A stretch of 64,000 nucleotides of DNA from Xylanimonas protaetiae (GCF_004135385.1 NZ_CP035493.1:930001-994000), one strand, 5' to 3'; positions 16,779 through 26,015 are shown, numbered from the stretch's first letter. Numbers and translations: made by a program. The notes: generated by a model from the letters alone, not told the origin.

Positions 16779-19409
16779 ATGAGGACCATGACCCTCCATG
16801 GGACCCTCCACGGCGACGTGCGCGACGACGCCGTCAAGCACCTGGCGGCGGGCACGAGCGTCGACCTCCAGGGCCTGCCCGGGTCGGGCCGCTCCGTGCT
16901 CGTGCGCGCCGTCGCGGCCGAGCTCGAGGACGCCGGCTGGCAGGTGGTCCAGGCGCACGGCGTGCTGGCCCTGAACGACCGCCCGCTCGAGGCGCTCGCC
17001 GTCGCCGGGCTCATGGCCCGCCAGGGCGGGCCGCAGGGCCCCGCGACGGCGGTCTCCGCGGCCGTGCAGGGCATCGTCGCGGCGGTGCGCGGCGGGAGCA
17101 CCCTCATGGTCGTCGACGACGTCGACGACCTCGACGAGATCTCCGCGGGCGCGATCGCCGCGGCGCACGCCCAGAGCCCCTTCCCGCTGCTGACGACGTC
17201 GCGGCACACGCCCCGGGCGCGCCGCTCACCGTCGCGCATCCCCGTGACGGTGCAGCCGGGCGTCACGCTCGCCGTGGCGCCCCTCGGGTTCGTCGACACG
17301 CAGACACTCCTCGTCGAGGCCCTCGGCGGGCCCATCGACTCGCAGGCCGTCTCACGCGTCTTCGCCGCCTCCGGCGGGCTGCCCGGACTGTCCCTCCCCC
17401 TGGTCTCGGGGGCGCGGCAGCACGGCTCCATGCGCCTCGCGGACGGCGTGTGGACCGCCGGGGCGGACCTGTGGTCGGGCGAGATGATGCGGGCCATCGA
17501 CCCGCTGCTCCAGCGCCTGAGCCCCGAGGGCATCGACGGGCTGCACTCGCTGGCCCTCGCAGGCACCGTCGACGTCACGACGGCGCGGCGCATGATGACG
17601 TGGGACGTGCTCGAGGAGCTCGACGGCTACCGGCTGCTGCGGTTCGTGCCGCGCGACGACGAGATGCTCGTGAGCCTCTTCCCCCTGGCGATCGTCGAGT
17701 ACTTCCGCCACCTGGGCGTCGGCGCCCGGCACCTCAAGGTCGACGAGGCCGTGACCGAGGCGTTCGGCGGGTCGCCGACGGGGCGCACGCCCACCCCGCT
17801 CGCGCCGTGGCGCCTCATCGGCCCGGCCGACGCCGGCGGACGCACCCGCTCCCCGCTGGGCGCGGCGGGCGAGTCCGACGTCATCGTCAACCGCCTGCTG
17901 CTCGAGCACTGGCACCGCGAGCTGCTGCTGCGGCGCACCGAGTGGGAGCGCACGCCCACGCCGCGCACGGCCGCCGCCCTGCTGCGCACCATGCTCGTCA
18001 CGGGCGCCGACGCCGCCGCCGTGCTCGCGGTGCGCGAGGCCACGCCGCGCACGGGCGACCCCCGCGAGCTCGTCGCGTTCGACGACTGGTACGCGCTGTT
18101 CCTGGGCGCCGTCGAGCACAACGTCGAGTGGGTGCACGACGTGCTGGAGCAGGCGCGCGAGGAGGCCGACGAGTGGGTGCGGCTCATCGACGGCATCGAG
18201 GCGTTCGTCGTGCTGCTCGTCGACCACGCCCCGGACCCCGACGAGCTGCCGCCCGTGGACCCGCAGGAGGACGCCCCGCAGGACACCCGGGAGATCGTCG
18301 GCATGGCCCGCGCCGAGCTGCTGCTCGCCCAGGGACGCTCCGCCGAGGCGCTCGAGGAGATCGAGGCGCTCGGCCCCGTCACCTCGACGTTCGCGCAGGC
18401 GCGGGCGTCCTCGAAGCCACAGGCGCTGCTGCTGGAGGGCCGTCTCGACGAGGCGCTCGTCCTGGCGCAGGACCTGCTCGCCGAGTCGCGGCGCGAGCAC
18501 GACGTCGAGGGCATCGTGGGGTCCGCGTACGTGGCGGCGCAGGTGCTCATCATGCGCGGCCGGTCCACGGACCTGCGCAACCTGCTCGGGTCGGTGCTGT
18601 CCGCGGGCGTCATCCCGGCGCTCGAACGGTCCAAGCACGTGGCCCTGCTGTCGATCGCGGCCACGCTCGCCGCCGACGAGGGCCGCGCGACGACGGCCCG
18701 CACGCTGACCCAGCAGGCCCTCGCGCTGCGCACCGGCCCCGGGCCGTACGCGCTGGGGTCGCCCACGCAGGCGATCGCGCACCTCGACGGCGCCGACCTC
18801 CCGCCGCTCCAGGCCCGCGCCATGGCGGCCGAGCGCCTCTGGGACGAGTCGCAGGCGCTGCTGGAGAAGGGCTACCTGGTCTCCGGGTACACGTGCGGCA
18901 TGCTCGCCGTCGTCGAGCAGCCGACGCCGGAGCGCGGGGCTGCGCTCGCCGAGGTGGCCGCGAGCATCCCGGCGCCCGTGCTGCGGGCGTACGACACGTT
19001 CGTCACCGCGCTGTGCGACGGCGACCCCGACCGGCTGCTCGCCGTCGCCGACCGGCACGCCGACCTGGGGCTCGTCTGGACGGCCACGATCGCCTACACC
19101 GCGGGCCTGACGGCGCTGCGCGCGTCGGGCGCCGCCGCCCGCGCGGGGCAGGTCCACGAGGAGGCCCGACGCCGCCTGGAGGCCTGGGGCGACGAGGCCG
19201 CCGCCGGGCTGCGCTCGGCGGCGGAGGGGGCCGAGCTCACGGCCCGCGAGGACGAGATCGCGCGGCTCGCGGCGTCGGGTATGACGAACCAGGACATCGC
19301 CCGCCGGCTGCTCATCTCGGTGCGCACGGTGGAGAACCACCTGCACCGCGTGTTCCGGAAGCTGGGCGTGGACAACCGGTCGGACATGTCCCGCGTGCTG
19401 TCGAGCTGA
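16779..19409 (+). CDS. Large LuxR-family ATP-binding regulator (MalT/STAND-like)
   Basis: 876 residues. A P-loop near the N-terminus (GLPGSGRS, residues 32-39) and a Walker B (STLMVVDDVDDLDE) form a STAND-type ATPase. A long helical middle region, likely TPR-like, follows. The C-terminal 65 residues are a LuxR helix-turn-helix (LTAREDEIARLAASG, then LISVRTVENHLHRVFRKLGV). Such proteins are signal-dependent activators. An alternative ATG nine bases downstream (16788) is possible; there is no good Shine-Dalgarno for either, and TAACAC suggests a near-leaderless start. Flanking AraC paralogues on both sides converge on it. Confidence 0.92.
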   Translation: MRTMTLHGTLHGDVRDDAVKHLAAGTSVDLQGLPGSGRSVLVRAVAAELEDAGWQVVQAHGVLALNDRPLEALAVAGLMARQGGPQGPATAVSAAVQGIVAAVRGGSTLMVVDDVDDLDEISAGAIAAAHAQSPFPLLTTSRHTPRARRSPSRIPVTVQPGVTLAVAPLGFVDTQTLLVEALGGPIDSQAVSRVFAASGGLPGLSLPLVSGARQHGSMRLADGVWTAGADLWSGEMMRAIDPLLQRLSPEGIDGLHSLALAGTVDVTTARRMMTWDVLEELDGYRLLRFVPRDDEMLVSLFPLAIVEYFRHLGVGARHLKVDEAVTEAFGGSPTGRTPTPLAPWRLIGPADAGGRTRSPLGAAGESDVIVNRLLLEHWHRELLLRRTEWERTPTPRTAAALLRTMLVTGADAAAVLAVREATPRTGDPRELVAFDDWYALFLGAVEHNVEWVHDVLEQAREEADEWVRLIDGIEAFVVLLVDHAPDPDELPPVDPQEDAPQDTREIVGMARAELLLAQGRSAEALEEIEALGPVTSTFAQARASSKPQALLLEGRLDEALVLAQDLLAESRREHDVEGIVGSAYVAAQVLIMRGRSTDLRNLLGSVLSAGVIPALERSKHVALLSIAATLAADEGRATTARTLTQQALALRTGPGPYALGSPTQAIAHLDGADLPPLQARAMAAERLWDESQALLEKGYLVSGYTCGMLAVVEQPTPERGAALAEVAASIPAPVLRAYDTFVTALCDGDPDRLLAVADRHADLGLVWTATIAYTAGLTALRASGAAARAGQVHEEARRRLEAWGDEAAAGLRSAAEGAELTAREDEIARLAASGMTNQDIARRLLISVRTVENHLHRVFRKLGVDNRSDMSRVLSS

Positions 19410-19418
19410 CCTGGGGTT

Positions 19419-19512
19419 CTGCGACTGCGCGCAGAATGACCCGTCACCCTGCGCGGAGTCGCAGGGCCCAGAACGCCGAGACGCCCGTGACCAGGTCACG
19501 GGCGTCTCGGCG
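19419..19512. terminator. Two stacked hairpins between luxR and araC
   Basis: A first inverted repeat (19419-19434 with 19449-19464) has one mismatch. A second, perfect 19-bp repeat (19474-19492 with 19494-19512) has a single-base loop. They lie between convergent genes. Smaller GCC/GGC dyads (TCAGGCGG with CCGCCTGA) continue to the araC stop. Confidence 0.8.
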
Positions 19513-19587
19513 TGCATCAGGCGGTGTGGTGCCGCCTGAGTCTGCGACCCTGGCTCAGGCGGTGTCCATGCCGCCCGAGCCTGCGGC

Positions 19588-20652
19588 TCAGGCGGACCAG
19601 CCCGACAGCGCCTCCTGGCGCAGCGCCGACGGCGTGCGGCCGGTGGCGGCCTGCACGGCCCGGCGCAGGGCCAGGGCCGAGCCGAAGCCGGTCAGCACGG
19701 CGAGCTCGTCGAGCGAGGTGCCCGCGTAGCGCGGGTCGCGCAGGCGCAGCAGCACCTGGTCGACGCGCTTGGCCTGCACGAGCTGCGACACCGAGAGCTT
19801 CTCGCCCTCGAAGAGGCGCTGGAGCGAGCGCTTCGACATGCCCAGGTGGGCGGCGAGCGTCGTCGGGCCAAGCTGCGGGTCGGCGTAGTGCGTCGCGATG
19901 TAGCGCACGACGTGCATGCGCTGGCTGCGGCGGTTCCAGTCGCCGCCCGACGGGACGGCCAGCGTGGAGACCGTGCCCGAGAAGAGCGACTCGAGCGAGT
20001 CGGTCACCTGGGCGCGCACGGCCGGCGTGAGCGTCTCGATGTCCTGGCGGAGCAGGTCGAGGGCGAACGCCGCGAGCGCCGAGAGCAGCGCCGTCTCCGA
20101 GCCGCCGACGACGAACGGGGCCGTCTCGGGCAGGCCCACGAGGGCGTCGTGGTCGGACGGCACGTCGACGACGACGACGCGGGCGGGCGCCGAGGCGGTG
20201 TAGCTGACGGGGGCCCAGCCGAGCACGAGGGCGCCGTCGCGGCGGCGCAGCGTGGTGTGCTCGCCGTGCGTGGCGTCGCCGGTGCGCAGCACGACCTCGC
20301 CGTCGAGGACGACGACCATGCGCAGCGTCTTGGTGCCGTGGCCGAAGTTGTCGGCGGTGGCCTCGAAGCGCAGCGGGCCGTGCACCATGTAGGTGACGTC
20401 GAACGAGCCGAAGCGCGCGGTGCGCGACTGCAGGTGGAAGGTGTCGGGCTTCGCCGACGTCGTGATGAAGCTCTGGAAGCGGGCGAGGTCCTCCTCGCCG
20501 CGCCACTCGCGCACGGAGACGGTGGCGCTGGGCTCCGGCTCGAACGGGCTCGTGGTCGTGGTGGTACGCGCCTGGCGCACGGCGCGGTTGGCCGGCGCGG
20601 GCTGGGCCGGACGTCGGGTCGTCACGGGGGCCATCGGGGTGGTGATCGTCAT
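19588..20652 (-). CDS. AraC-family transcriptional regulator
   Basis: 354 residues with the C-terminal double helix-turn-helix (HLGMSKRSLQRLFEGEKLSV; LDELAVLTGFGSALALRRA) and an N-terminal domain resembling AraC-ligand-binding-like (TetR-independent) regulators (FHLQSRTARFGSFDVTYM, DNFGH, VVLDGEV). It is clearly paralogous to the AraC protein at 15581-16411, which lacks the first 75 residues or so. The ATG is placed by GAGGAGG 8 nt upstream. It converges on luxR from the other side. Confidence 0.9.
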   Translation of the reverse strand: MTITTPMAPVTTRRPAQPAPANRAVRQARTTTTTSPFEPEPSATVSVREWRGEEDLARFQSFITTSAKPDTFHLQSRTARFGSFDVTYMVHGPLRFEATADNFGHGTKTLRMVVVLDGEVVLRTGDATHGEHTTLRRRDGALVLGWAPVSYTASAPARVVVVDVPSDHDALVGLPETAPFVVGGSETALLSALAAFALDLLRQDIETLTPAVRAQVTDSLESLFSGTVSTLAVPSGGDWNRRSQRMHVVRYIATHYADPQLGPTTLAAHLGMSKRSLQRLFEGEKLSVSQLVQAKRVDQVLLRLRDPRYAGTSLDELAVLTGFGSALALRRAVQAATGRTPSALRQEALSGWSA

Positions 20653-20855
20653 GGTGTCGTCCTCCTCGGGTACAGGAATGACCCTCGGTCCTCGGACGGG
20701 CACGCGGACGTGCATTGGCGGCCATGTGAGTGTCACTCGGCGCCGAACTGAGTACGACCACGCCAGGGACGCGTGCCTTTCGCGCCGCACTGGCGCCTCC
20801 TGCACCCGTCCGGGGCGGGCGTCAGCCCTGGTCGGAGGTGCTGTAGCAGGCCCGA

Positions 20856-21236
20856 TCAGCCCTGCATGGGGGCTCCGTGCTCGTCGACGACGCGGCGCAG
20901 GGCCCGCAGGAGCGCGGCGCGGGACGGGCAGACGACGTCGGGCAGCCCGCACGCGTAGACGATGTCGGCGAGCGTCAGGCCGAGCGGGGACGGCGTCGTG
21001 AGCCCCGGCAGGTACGCGGGGACCACCTCGACCTCGCGGACCTTCTCCCACGTCTCCTGCGTGGGCTTGTCCAGCAGGGTGAACAGCGCGACGCGCAGGG
21101 CGCCCTCGTCGACGGCGGCGTCGGTGTAGAGCTCGGCGCGGCACGCGGCGACCTCGTCGAGGACGTCGGCGATCTCGAGCAGGGTCGCGTGGTCGGCGGC
21201 GCTGACGGTGCGGCGGGTGCGGTGCGTGTGGGTCAT
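20856..21236 (-). CDS. Hypothetical protein
   Basis: 126 residues, mostly helical and acidic, no membrane segment, and no family recognised. The ATG is preceded by GGAGG at good spacing, which is why the longer upstream frame is not used. It sits between the araC gene and the isomerase-like gene on the same strand. Its own product gives no clue to function. Confidence 0.65.
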   Translation of the reverse strand: MTHTHRTRRTVSAADHATLLEIADVLDEVAACRAELYTDAAVDEGALRVALFTLLDKPTQETWEKVREVEVVPAYLPGLTTPSPLGLTLADIVYACGLPDVVCPSRAALLRALRRVVDEHGAPMQG

Positions 21237-21274
21237 GGTCGCCTCCGGGTGCAAGGTCCCGGGCCGTGCGTGCC

Positions 21275-21328
21275 CGGTGCCACCACAGTGCCCCGGAAAA
21301 CACGGAGACCCCCTCTGTGGTGGCACCG
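21275..21328 (-). terminator. Inverted repeat downstream of the TIM-barrel gene
   Basis: CGGTGCCACCACAG (21275-21288) pairs perfectly with CTGTGGTGGCACCG (21315-21328) around a 26-nt loop. It lies 55 bp past the stop of the leftward gene, a terminator position; it could also affect the promoter of the gene starting at 21236. Confidence 0.6.
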
Positions 21329-21383
21329 AAGGCGCCCGCTCGTGGCGCCCGAAATTGCGTACGGCGGCTGAACTACCAGTGCT

Positions 21384-22238
21384 TTACCAGGCGTCGGCCG
21401 GAAGATGCCTGTGTGTTGGCTCGGGCGGGTGGTACTCGACCGGGTCGGGCCGCAGGTAGGCGCGCGTGAAGGCGAGCGCGATCTCGAGGTCGACGTGCCG
21501 CTCGTGCGCCGACCGGTCGCGCCGCGTGGAGATCTCGACGACGACGTCGCCGCGCCACCCGGTGCGCGCGAGGTGGGTGAGGACGGCCGCGCAGTCCATC
21601 GAGCCGCGGCCGGGGACCAGGTGCTCGTCGCGCGGCGCGCCCGTGCCGTCCGCGAGGTGGAGGTGGCGCAGCCGGTCGCCGAACGCGTGGACCAGGTCCA
21701 TGCCGCCCTGCTGGGCGACGGCCGCGTGCGACAGGTCGAGCGTGACGTTGGCGTAGTCGAACTCGGTGGCGTCCCAGCCGGGCAGGTAGGCCACGTAGTG
21801 CCGGTCGCTGCGCGACCGCGCCTTCCACGGGTACATGTTCTCGACGGCGAGGACGACGCCGCTCTCGGCCGTCAGCTCGCGCACCTGGTCCTGGAACCCG
21901 CGCGCGTAGCGGTACTGCCACCGGAAGGGCGGGTGCACGACGACGGTGCCGGCGCCGAGCTCGAGCGCCATGTCGACCGTGCGGCGCAGCTTGGTGGCGG
22001 GGTCGCGGCCCCACACGCCCTGGCTCACGAGCAGGGTCGGCGCGTGCAGGGAACGGACCTGGACGCCGTGGTGCCGGGACAGCCGCTGGAGGGAGGCCGT
22101 CTCCTGGGTGGCCGGGTCGGACCACACCATGACCTCGACGCCGTCGTACCCCAGCTCCGCCGCGGACTCGAACGCGTACGCCGCGCGCCGCGGGTACACC
22201 GAGGCGGTCGACAGGGTCACCGGGATCGGCGGGGCCAT
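21384..22238 (-). CDS. Sugar phosphate isomerase/epimerase family TIM-barrel protein
   Basis: 284 residues of the AP-endonuclease-2/xylose-isomerase-like fold: GYDGVEVMVW, VRSLHAPT, VVVHPPFRWQ, VLAVENMYP, LDLSHAAVA, HLHLADG and GRGSMDC provide the usual metal-binding Glu, His and Asp positions. The substrate cannot be told from sequence. TATCGT ends 6 nt before the ATG, so a leaderless start is chosen. It is divergent from ptsH. Confidence 0.88.
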   Translation of the reverse strand: MAPPIPVTLSTASVYPRRAAYAFESAAELGYDGVEVMVWSDPATQETASLQRLSRHHGVQVRSLHAPTLLVSQGVWGRDPATKLRRTVDMALELGAGTVVVHPPFRWQYRYARGFQDQVRELTAESGVVLAVENMYPWKARSRSDRHYVAYLPGWDATEFDYANVTLDLSHAAVAQQGGMDLVHAFGDRLRHLHLADGTGAPRDEHLVPGRGSMDCAAVLTHLARTGWRGDVVVEISTRRDRSAHERHVDLEIALAFTRAYLRPDPVEYHPPEPTHRHLPADAW

Positions 22239-22305
22239 GCTCGAACGATACGTGCCCGTCCCGGACGACCGCTGGGCGGGGCGCTGCCGCGCTACTCTCG
22301 CCGCC

Positions 22306-22575
22306 ATGGAACGCGTCGTCGTCGTCGGCCTGCGCGAGGGGCTGCACGCCCGTCCCGCGGCGCTGTTCGTGCAGGAGGCCGGGCGGCAGCCCGTGCCCGT
22401 GTCGATCGCCCGGCCCGGCGGGGTCCCGGCGAACGCCGCGAGCATCCTGGCCGTGCTCACGCTCGACGTCGCGGCGGGCGACGAGGTGGTGCTCACGACG
22501 GCGGCCGACGGCCCCGAGGCGGCGACGGCGCTGGTCGCGCTGGAGCGCTACCTGGTGCAGGCCACGCCGTCCTGA
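22306..22575 (+). CDS. ptsH: PTS phosphocarrier protein HPr
   Basis: 89 residues with the phosphorylation site GLHARPAA (His14) and the Ser46 region (ANAASILAVL) used for regulatory phosphorylation in Gram-positives. It passes phosphate from enzyme I to sugar-specific EIIA proteins. TACTCT ends 7 nt before the ATG. It is convergent with ptsI, its partner. Confidence 0.95.
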   Translation: MERVVVVGLREGLHARPAALFVQEAGRQPVPVSIARPGGVPANAASILAVLTLDVAAGDEVVLTTAADGPEAATALVALERYLVQATPS

Positions 22576-22582
22576 GCCTGGA

Positions 22583-22602
22583 GCCGGGTATCGAGACCCG
22601 GC
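22583..22602 (+). terminator. Short hairpin after ptsH
   Basis: GCCGGGT pairs with ACCCGGC around a 6-nt loop, 8 nt past the ptsH stop and between convergent genes. Confidence 0.55.
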
Positions 22603-22642
22603 GTCCGAGGCCCAGCGCTCTGCGTCCGAGGCCCAGCGCTCT
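22601..22642. repeat. 21-bp direct repeat, two exact copies
   Basis: Two contiguous identical 21-bp units (22601-22621, 22622-22642) beginning GCGTCCGAGGCCCAGCGCTC. The second runs into the ptsI stop codon. Confidence 0.9.
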
Positions 22643-24350
22643 AGAGACCCAGCGCGTCCAGCTCCGGCAGGGCCGCGCGGACGGCCTGGCGGGCAGCCCA
22701 CGCGTCGCGCGAGCCGAGCGCGAGCCTCGCGAGCCGGCGGCACCGTTCGAGCGTCGTCGTCGCGAGCACCGCGGCGATGTCGCCGAGCGCGGCCGGGGCC
22801 ATCGACAGCGACGTCACGCCGAGGCCCACGAGGACCGGCGCGAGCGCCGGGTCGCCCGCGGCCTCCCCGCACACCCCCACGGGACGCTCGCGCGGGCCTT
22901 GCGCGCCGCGGTCGTCCTCGTGCGCGCGCTCGGCGACGTGCGCGCCCTCGCAGGCCGCCGCGACGAGCCGCAGCACGGCCGGCTGCCACGTCGTCGACAG
23001 CTCCGCGAGCGCGCCGAGCTCGCGGTCGGCGGCCATGGCGTACTGCGTGAGGTCGTTCGTGCCGAGGCTCGCGAACGTCGCCTCCTCGAGGATCCAGCGG
23101 GCCTGGAGGGCCGCCGCGGGCACCTCGATCATGACGCCCGCGTGCGCGAGCCCGTGCGCCGCGCAGCGGGCCACGAACCGGTCGGCCTCGTCCGGCGTCG
23201 CGACCATCGGGGCCATGACCCACACGTCGGCGTCGGAGCGCGCGGCGGCCGCCGCGATCGCCTCGAGCTGCCGCTCCAGCACGTCCGGGTGCAGGGCGGC
23301 GGTGCGCAGGCCGCGCACGCCCAGGGCGGGGTTGGGCTCGCCCTCGGCGGTGAGGAAGGGCAGCGGCTTGTCGGCCCCGGCGTCGAGCGTGCGGACCACC
23401 ACCTTGCGGCCCGCGAACGCGTCGAGCACCGCGTGGTAGGTGCGGGTCTGCTCGTCGACGCCGGGCTCGTCGGGGCGGCCCAGGAACAGGAACTCGGTGC
23501 GGAACAGGCCCACGCCCTCCGCGCCGGCGGCCGCGGCGGCCTTGGCGGAGGCCGGGTCGGCCACGTTGGCCAGCAGCTCGACGTGCACGCCGTCGGCGGT
23601 GCGCCCCTGCCCGGCGAAGGTGCGCTGCACGCGCGGCGCCGACGCCGCGGCGACGGCCTCCGCGGCGGGGTCGCGCTCCACGGTGCCGCGGCCGCCGTCC
23701 ACCAGCACGGTCTCGCCGTCGCGCAGATCGCCCGCCCCGGCGACGGCGACGACGGCGGGGATGCCGAGCGCGCGCGCGAGGATCGCGGTGTGCGACGTCG
23801 GGCCGCCGCCCTCGGTGACGAGCGCGAGCGCCTGGGCGGGGTCGAGCGTCGCGGTGTCGGCGGGCGCGAGGTCGTGCGCGACGAGCACGAACGGGTGGCC
23901 GGGCTCGGGCACGCCCGGGGGGCGCTGGCCCGTGAGCGCGGCGACGATGCGGTCGCGCACGTCGCGCACGTCGCGGGCCCGCTCGGCCATGAGGCCGCCC
24001 AGGGACTCGAGCTGGTCGACGACGCCCTGCGCCGCGTCCCAGACCGCGCGCTCCGGCGTCTCGCGGTCCTCGCGCACGAGCCGCGCGGCGGCCTCCGCCA
24101 GGGTCGGGTCCGCGGCCATGGCCGCCGTGACGGTCAGGACGTCGGCCGCCGTGCCGGACGCGCGGCCGGCCCGCTCGAGCAGGTCGGCCGTGACGGTCCG
24201 GGCCGCCTGCGACACACGGTCGGCGGCCGCCTCGAGGTCGGCGCCCTCGGGCAGCCGTGCCAGCACCGGCGCCGGCACGGGCGCGGGCATCGTGACGACG
24301 ACGCCGGCGGCGCGACCTGGGCTGACAGGGACGCCGTGGAGCGAGGTCAT
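22641..24350 (-). CDS. ptsI: Phosphoenolpyruvate-protein phosphotransferase (PTS enzyme I)
   Basis: 569 residues, the usual enzyme I length. An N-terminal HPr-binding helical domain is followed by the phosphohistidine motif GGGPTSHTAILAR (His187). The C-terminal PEP-binding barrel carries GVGLFRTEFLFL, LGTNDLTQYAMAADR and the active-site Cys in VGVCGEAAGD. CATGAT ends 6 nt before the ATG. An unusual charged insert (ERAHEDDRGAQGPRE) precedes the catalytic cysteine. It starts the phosphate cascade EI to HPr (22306) to EIIA (24537). Confidence 0.95.
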   Translation of the reverse strand: MTSLHGVPVSPGRAAGVVVTMPAPVPAPVLARLPEGADLEAAADRVSQAARTVTADLLERAGRASGTAADVLTVTAAMAADPTLAEAAARLVREDRETPERAVWDAAQGVVDQLESLGGLMAERARDVRDVRDRIVAALTGQRPPGVPEPGHPFVLVAHDLAPADTATLDPAQALALVTEGGGPTSHTAILARALGIPAVVAVAGAGDLRDGETVLVDGGRGTVERDPAAEAVAAASAPRVQRTFAGQGRTADGVHVELLANVADPASAKAAAAAGAEGVGLFRTEFLFLGRPDEPGVDEQTRTYHAVLDAFAGRKVVVRTLDAGADKPLPFLTAEGEPNPALGVRGLRTAALHPDVLERQLEAIAAAAARSDADVWVMAPMVATPDEADRFVARCAAHGLAHAGVMIEVPAAALQARWILEEATFASLGTNDLTQYAMAADRELGALAELSTTWQPAVLRLVAAACEGAHVAERAHEDDRGAQGPRERPVGVCGEAAGDPALAPVLVGLGVTSLSMAPAALGDIAAVLATTTLERCRRLARLALGSRDAWAARQAVRAALPELDALGL

Positions 24351-24536
24351 GGGTCGATCATGGCCCACCCGGGCGGATGACCGCTCCCGGGGGCCTTCCG
24401 GCGGGCCGCCCGCGAGGCCGTCCGGCGCGGCCGTCCGGCTGCCGGACGAGCGACGACGCCCCCGCAGCGGAGCGCCGCGCGGCGGTACCGTCGAGGCGAT
24501 CCCGCCACCGTGCGGGCAGCGGACCGGAGGACACCG

Positions 24537-25019
24537 ATGAGCGAGCCCACGCCCGCCCCCGCCGCCCTGGCCGTGCTCGCCCCCGTCGCGGGCACGGTGA
24601 TCGCCGTCGCCGACATCCCCGACCCGGTGTTCTCCGCCGCGCTCGTGGGCCCCGGCGCCGCGATCGCCCCCGACCCCGTCGCGGGCAGGGTCGCCGTCGC
24701 GCCCATCGCCGGCGTCGTCGTCAAGCTCCACCCGCACGCGTTCGTCGTCGCCGCCGACGACGGGCGCGCCGTCCTGGTGCACCTGGGCATCGACACCGTC
24801 GAGCTGCACGGCGACGGGTTCGAGCTGCACGTCGCCGAGGGCGACCGCGTCGCGGCGGGGCAGCCGGTCGTCGGCTGGGACCCGGCCGCGGTGCGGGCCG
24901 GCGGCCGCTCGCCCGTGGTGCCCGTGGTGGCCCTCGACGCCGAGGAGTCGGAGCTGACGGGCCTCGCGGCGGTCGGCACGACGCTGACGACGTCGGACGT
25001 GCTGTTCGCGATCGCCTGA
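24537..25019 (+). CDS. crr: PTS glucose-type EIIA component
   Basis: 160 residues of the EIIA-Glc fold: APVAGTVIAV at the start, HPHAF (His67), and the phosphorylation site VLVHLGIDTVEL (His82). No EIIB/EIIC permease is encoded nearby, so it either serves a distant permease or acts as a regulator. The ATG follows GGAGG. It is divergent from ptsI with 186 bp between. Confidence 0.92.
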   Translation: MSEPTPAPAALAVLAPVAGTVIAVADIPDPVFSAALVGPGAAIAPDPVAGRVAVAPIAGVVVKLHPHAFVVAADDGRAVLVHLGIDTVELHGDGFELHVAEGDRVAAGQPVVGWDPAAVRAGGRSPVVPVVALDAEESELTGLAAVGTTLTTSDVLFAIA

Positions 25020-25087
25020 CGCTCCCATGCCGGCGCCGGGTCGCCGGCGCGGGTCGCCGCCGCGGCCGCCCGGCTAGGGTGGCGCCC

Positions 25088-25738
25088 ATGGTGCGCGCGG
25101 TGGTGTTCGACGTCGGCGAGACGCTCGTCGACGAGACCCGGATCTGGACCCGCTGGGCCGACCGGCTCGGCGTCACGCGGCTGACGATGCTCGGGCTGAT
25201 CGGCGCGTGCGCCGCGCTCGACCGGCCGGTCACGGACGCGTTCGCGATGGTCCGTCCAGGCCTGAACCTGGAAACCGAGGAGGCCGCCTGGGCTGTGGAC
25301 GACCCCGACGGCCTGCGCAGCGGGTTCGACGCCGACGACCTCTACCCCGATGTCATCCCCGCGCTCACCGCGCTGCGCGCGGCCGGGCTGCGCCTCGTCG
25401 TCGCGGGGAACCAACCGCCGCGGGCGCTGGCCGCCCTGCGGGCGATGGACCTGCCGGTCGACGAGATCCGCAACTCCGCCGAGCTCGGCGTCGAGAAGCC
25501 GGCCCCCGCGTTCTTCGCGGCCGCTGCCGATCTCGCAGGCGCCCCCGTCCGCGAGATCGCCTACGTGGGCGACCGCACCGACAACGACGTGCTCCCCGCG
25601 GCCGACGCGGGCATGCTCGCGGTGCTCGTCCGGCGCGGCCCCTGGGGCTACCTGCACGCCACCCGCCCGGAGGCCGCGCGCGCCCACGTCGTCGACTCGC
25701 TCCTGGAGCTCCCCGGGCTGCTGACCGCGGGCAGCTGA
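25088..25738 (+). CDS. HAD-superfamily hydrolase
   Basis: 216 residues. Motif I is FDVGETLVDET (nucleophile Asp and a Gly in place of the second Asp commonly seen), motif II lies near VVAGN, the Lys of motif III is in VEKPAPAFF, and motif IV is YVGDRTDNDV. The missing general-acid Asp at the DxD position is notable: here it is D-V-G, as in several phosphatase-like or dehalogenase-like subgroups. Substrate unknown. TAGGGT ends 7 nt before the ATG. Confidence 0.85.
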   Translation: MVRAVVFDVGETLVDETRIWTRWADRLGVTRLTMLGLIGACAALDRPVTDAFAMVRPGLNLETEEAAWAVDDPDGLRSGFDADDLYPDVIPALTALRAAGLRLVVAGNQPPRALAALRAMDLPVDEIRNSAELGVEKPAPAFFAAAADLAGAPVREIAYVGDRTDNDVLPAADAGMLAVLVRRGPWGYLHATRPEAARAHVVDSLLELPGLLTAGS

Positions 25739-25764
25739 GCCAGCGCACTCGGGCCCGGTGGGCC

Positions 25765-26015
25765 GTGAGGTTCACCCCACCGGCGGTCCATATCCTGCAC
25801 ACGCTCCCGCCGCGACTGGCCGACGCGGTCCTCCGGTTCTGCGACGAGCCGCTGGCCACGAGCCCGTACCGCGTGACCAAGCCGCTCGGCAACGAGCTCG
25901 CCGGGCTGCGCGCCGGGTACGTCGGGGTCGGCTTCCGCGTGCTGGTCCGCGTCGACGACGACGCACGACCGGCTACGTCATGCGCCCGGCCTACCGCGCC
26001 GACGCGTACCGGTGA
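25765..26015 (+). pseudogene. RelE/ParE-type toxin gene with a frameshift
   Basis: From GTG at 25765 the frame reads as a RelE-type toxin (VRFTPPAVHILHTLPPRLAD, then KPLGNELAGLRAGYVG and FRVLVRVDDD). The expected C-terminal strand (GYVMRPAYRADAYR, then stop at 26015) is in another frame. The total of 251 bp is one base short of 84 codons, so adding one base near 25962-25970 restores a typical 83-residue toxin. No antitoxin gene adjoins it: the HAD gene ends 26 bp upstream. Confidence 0.7.
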
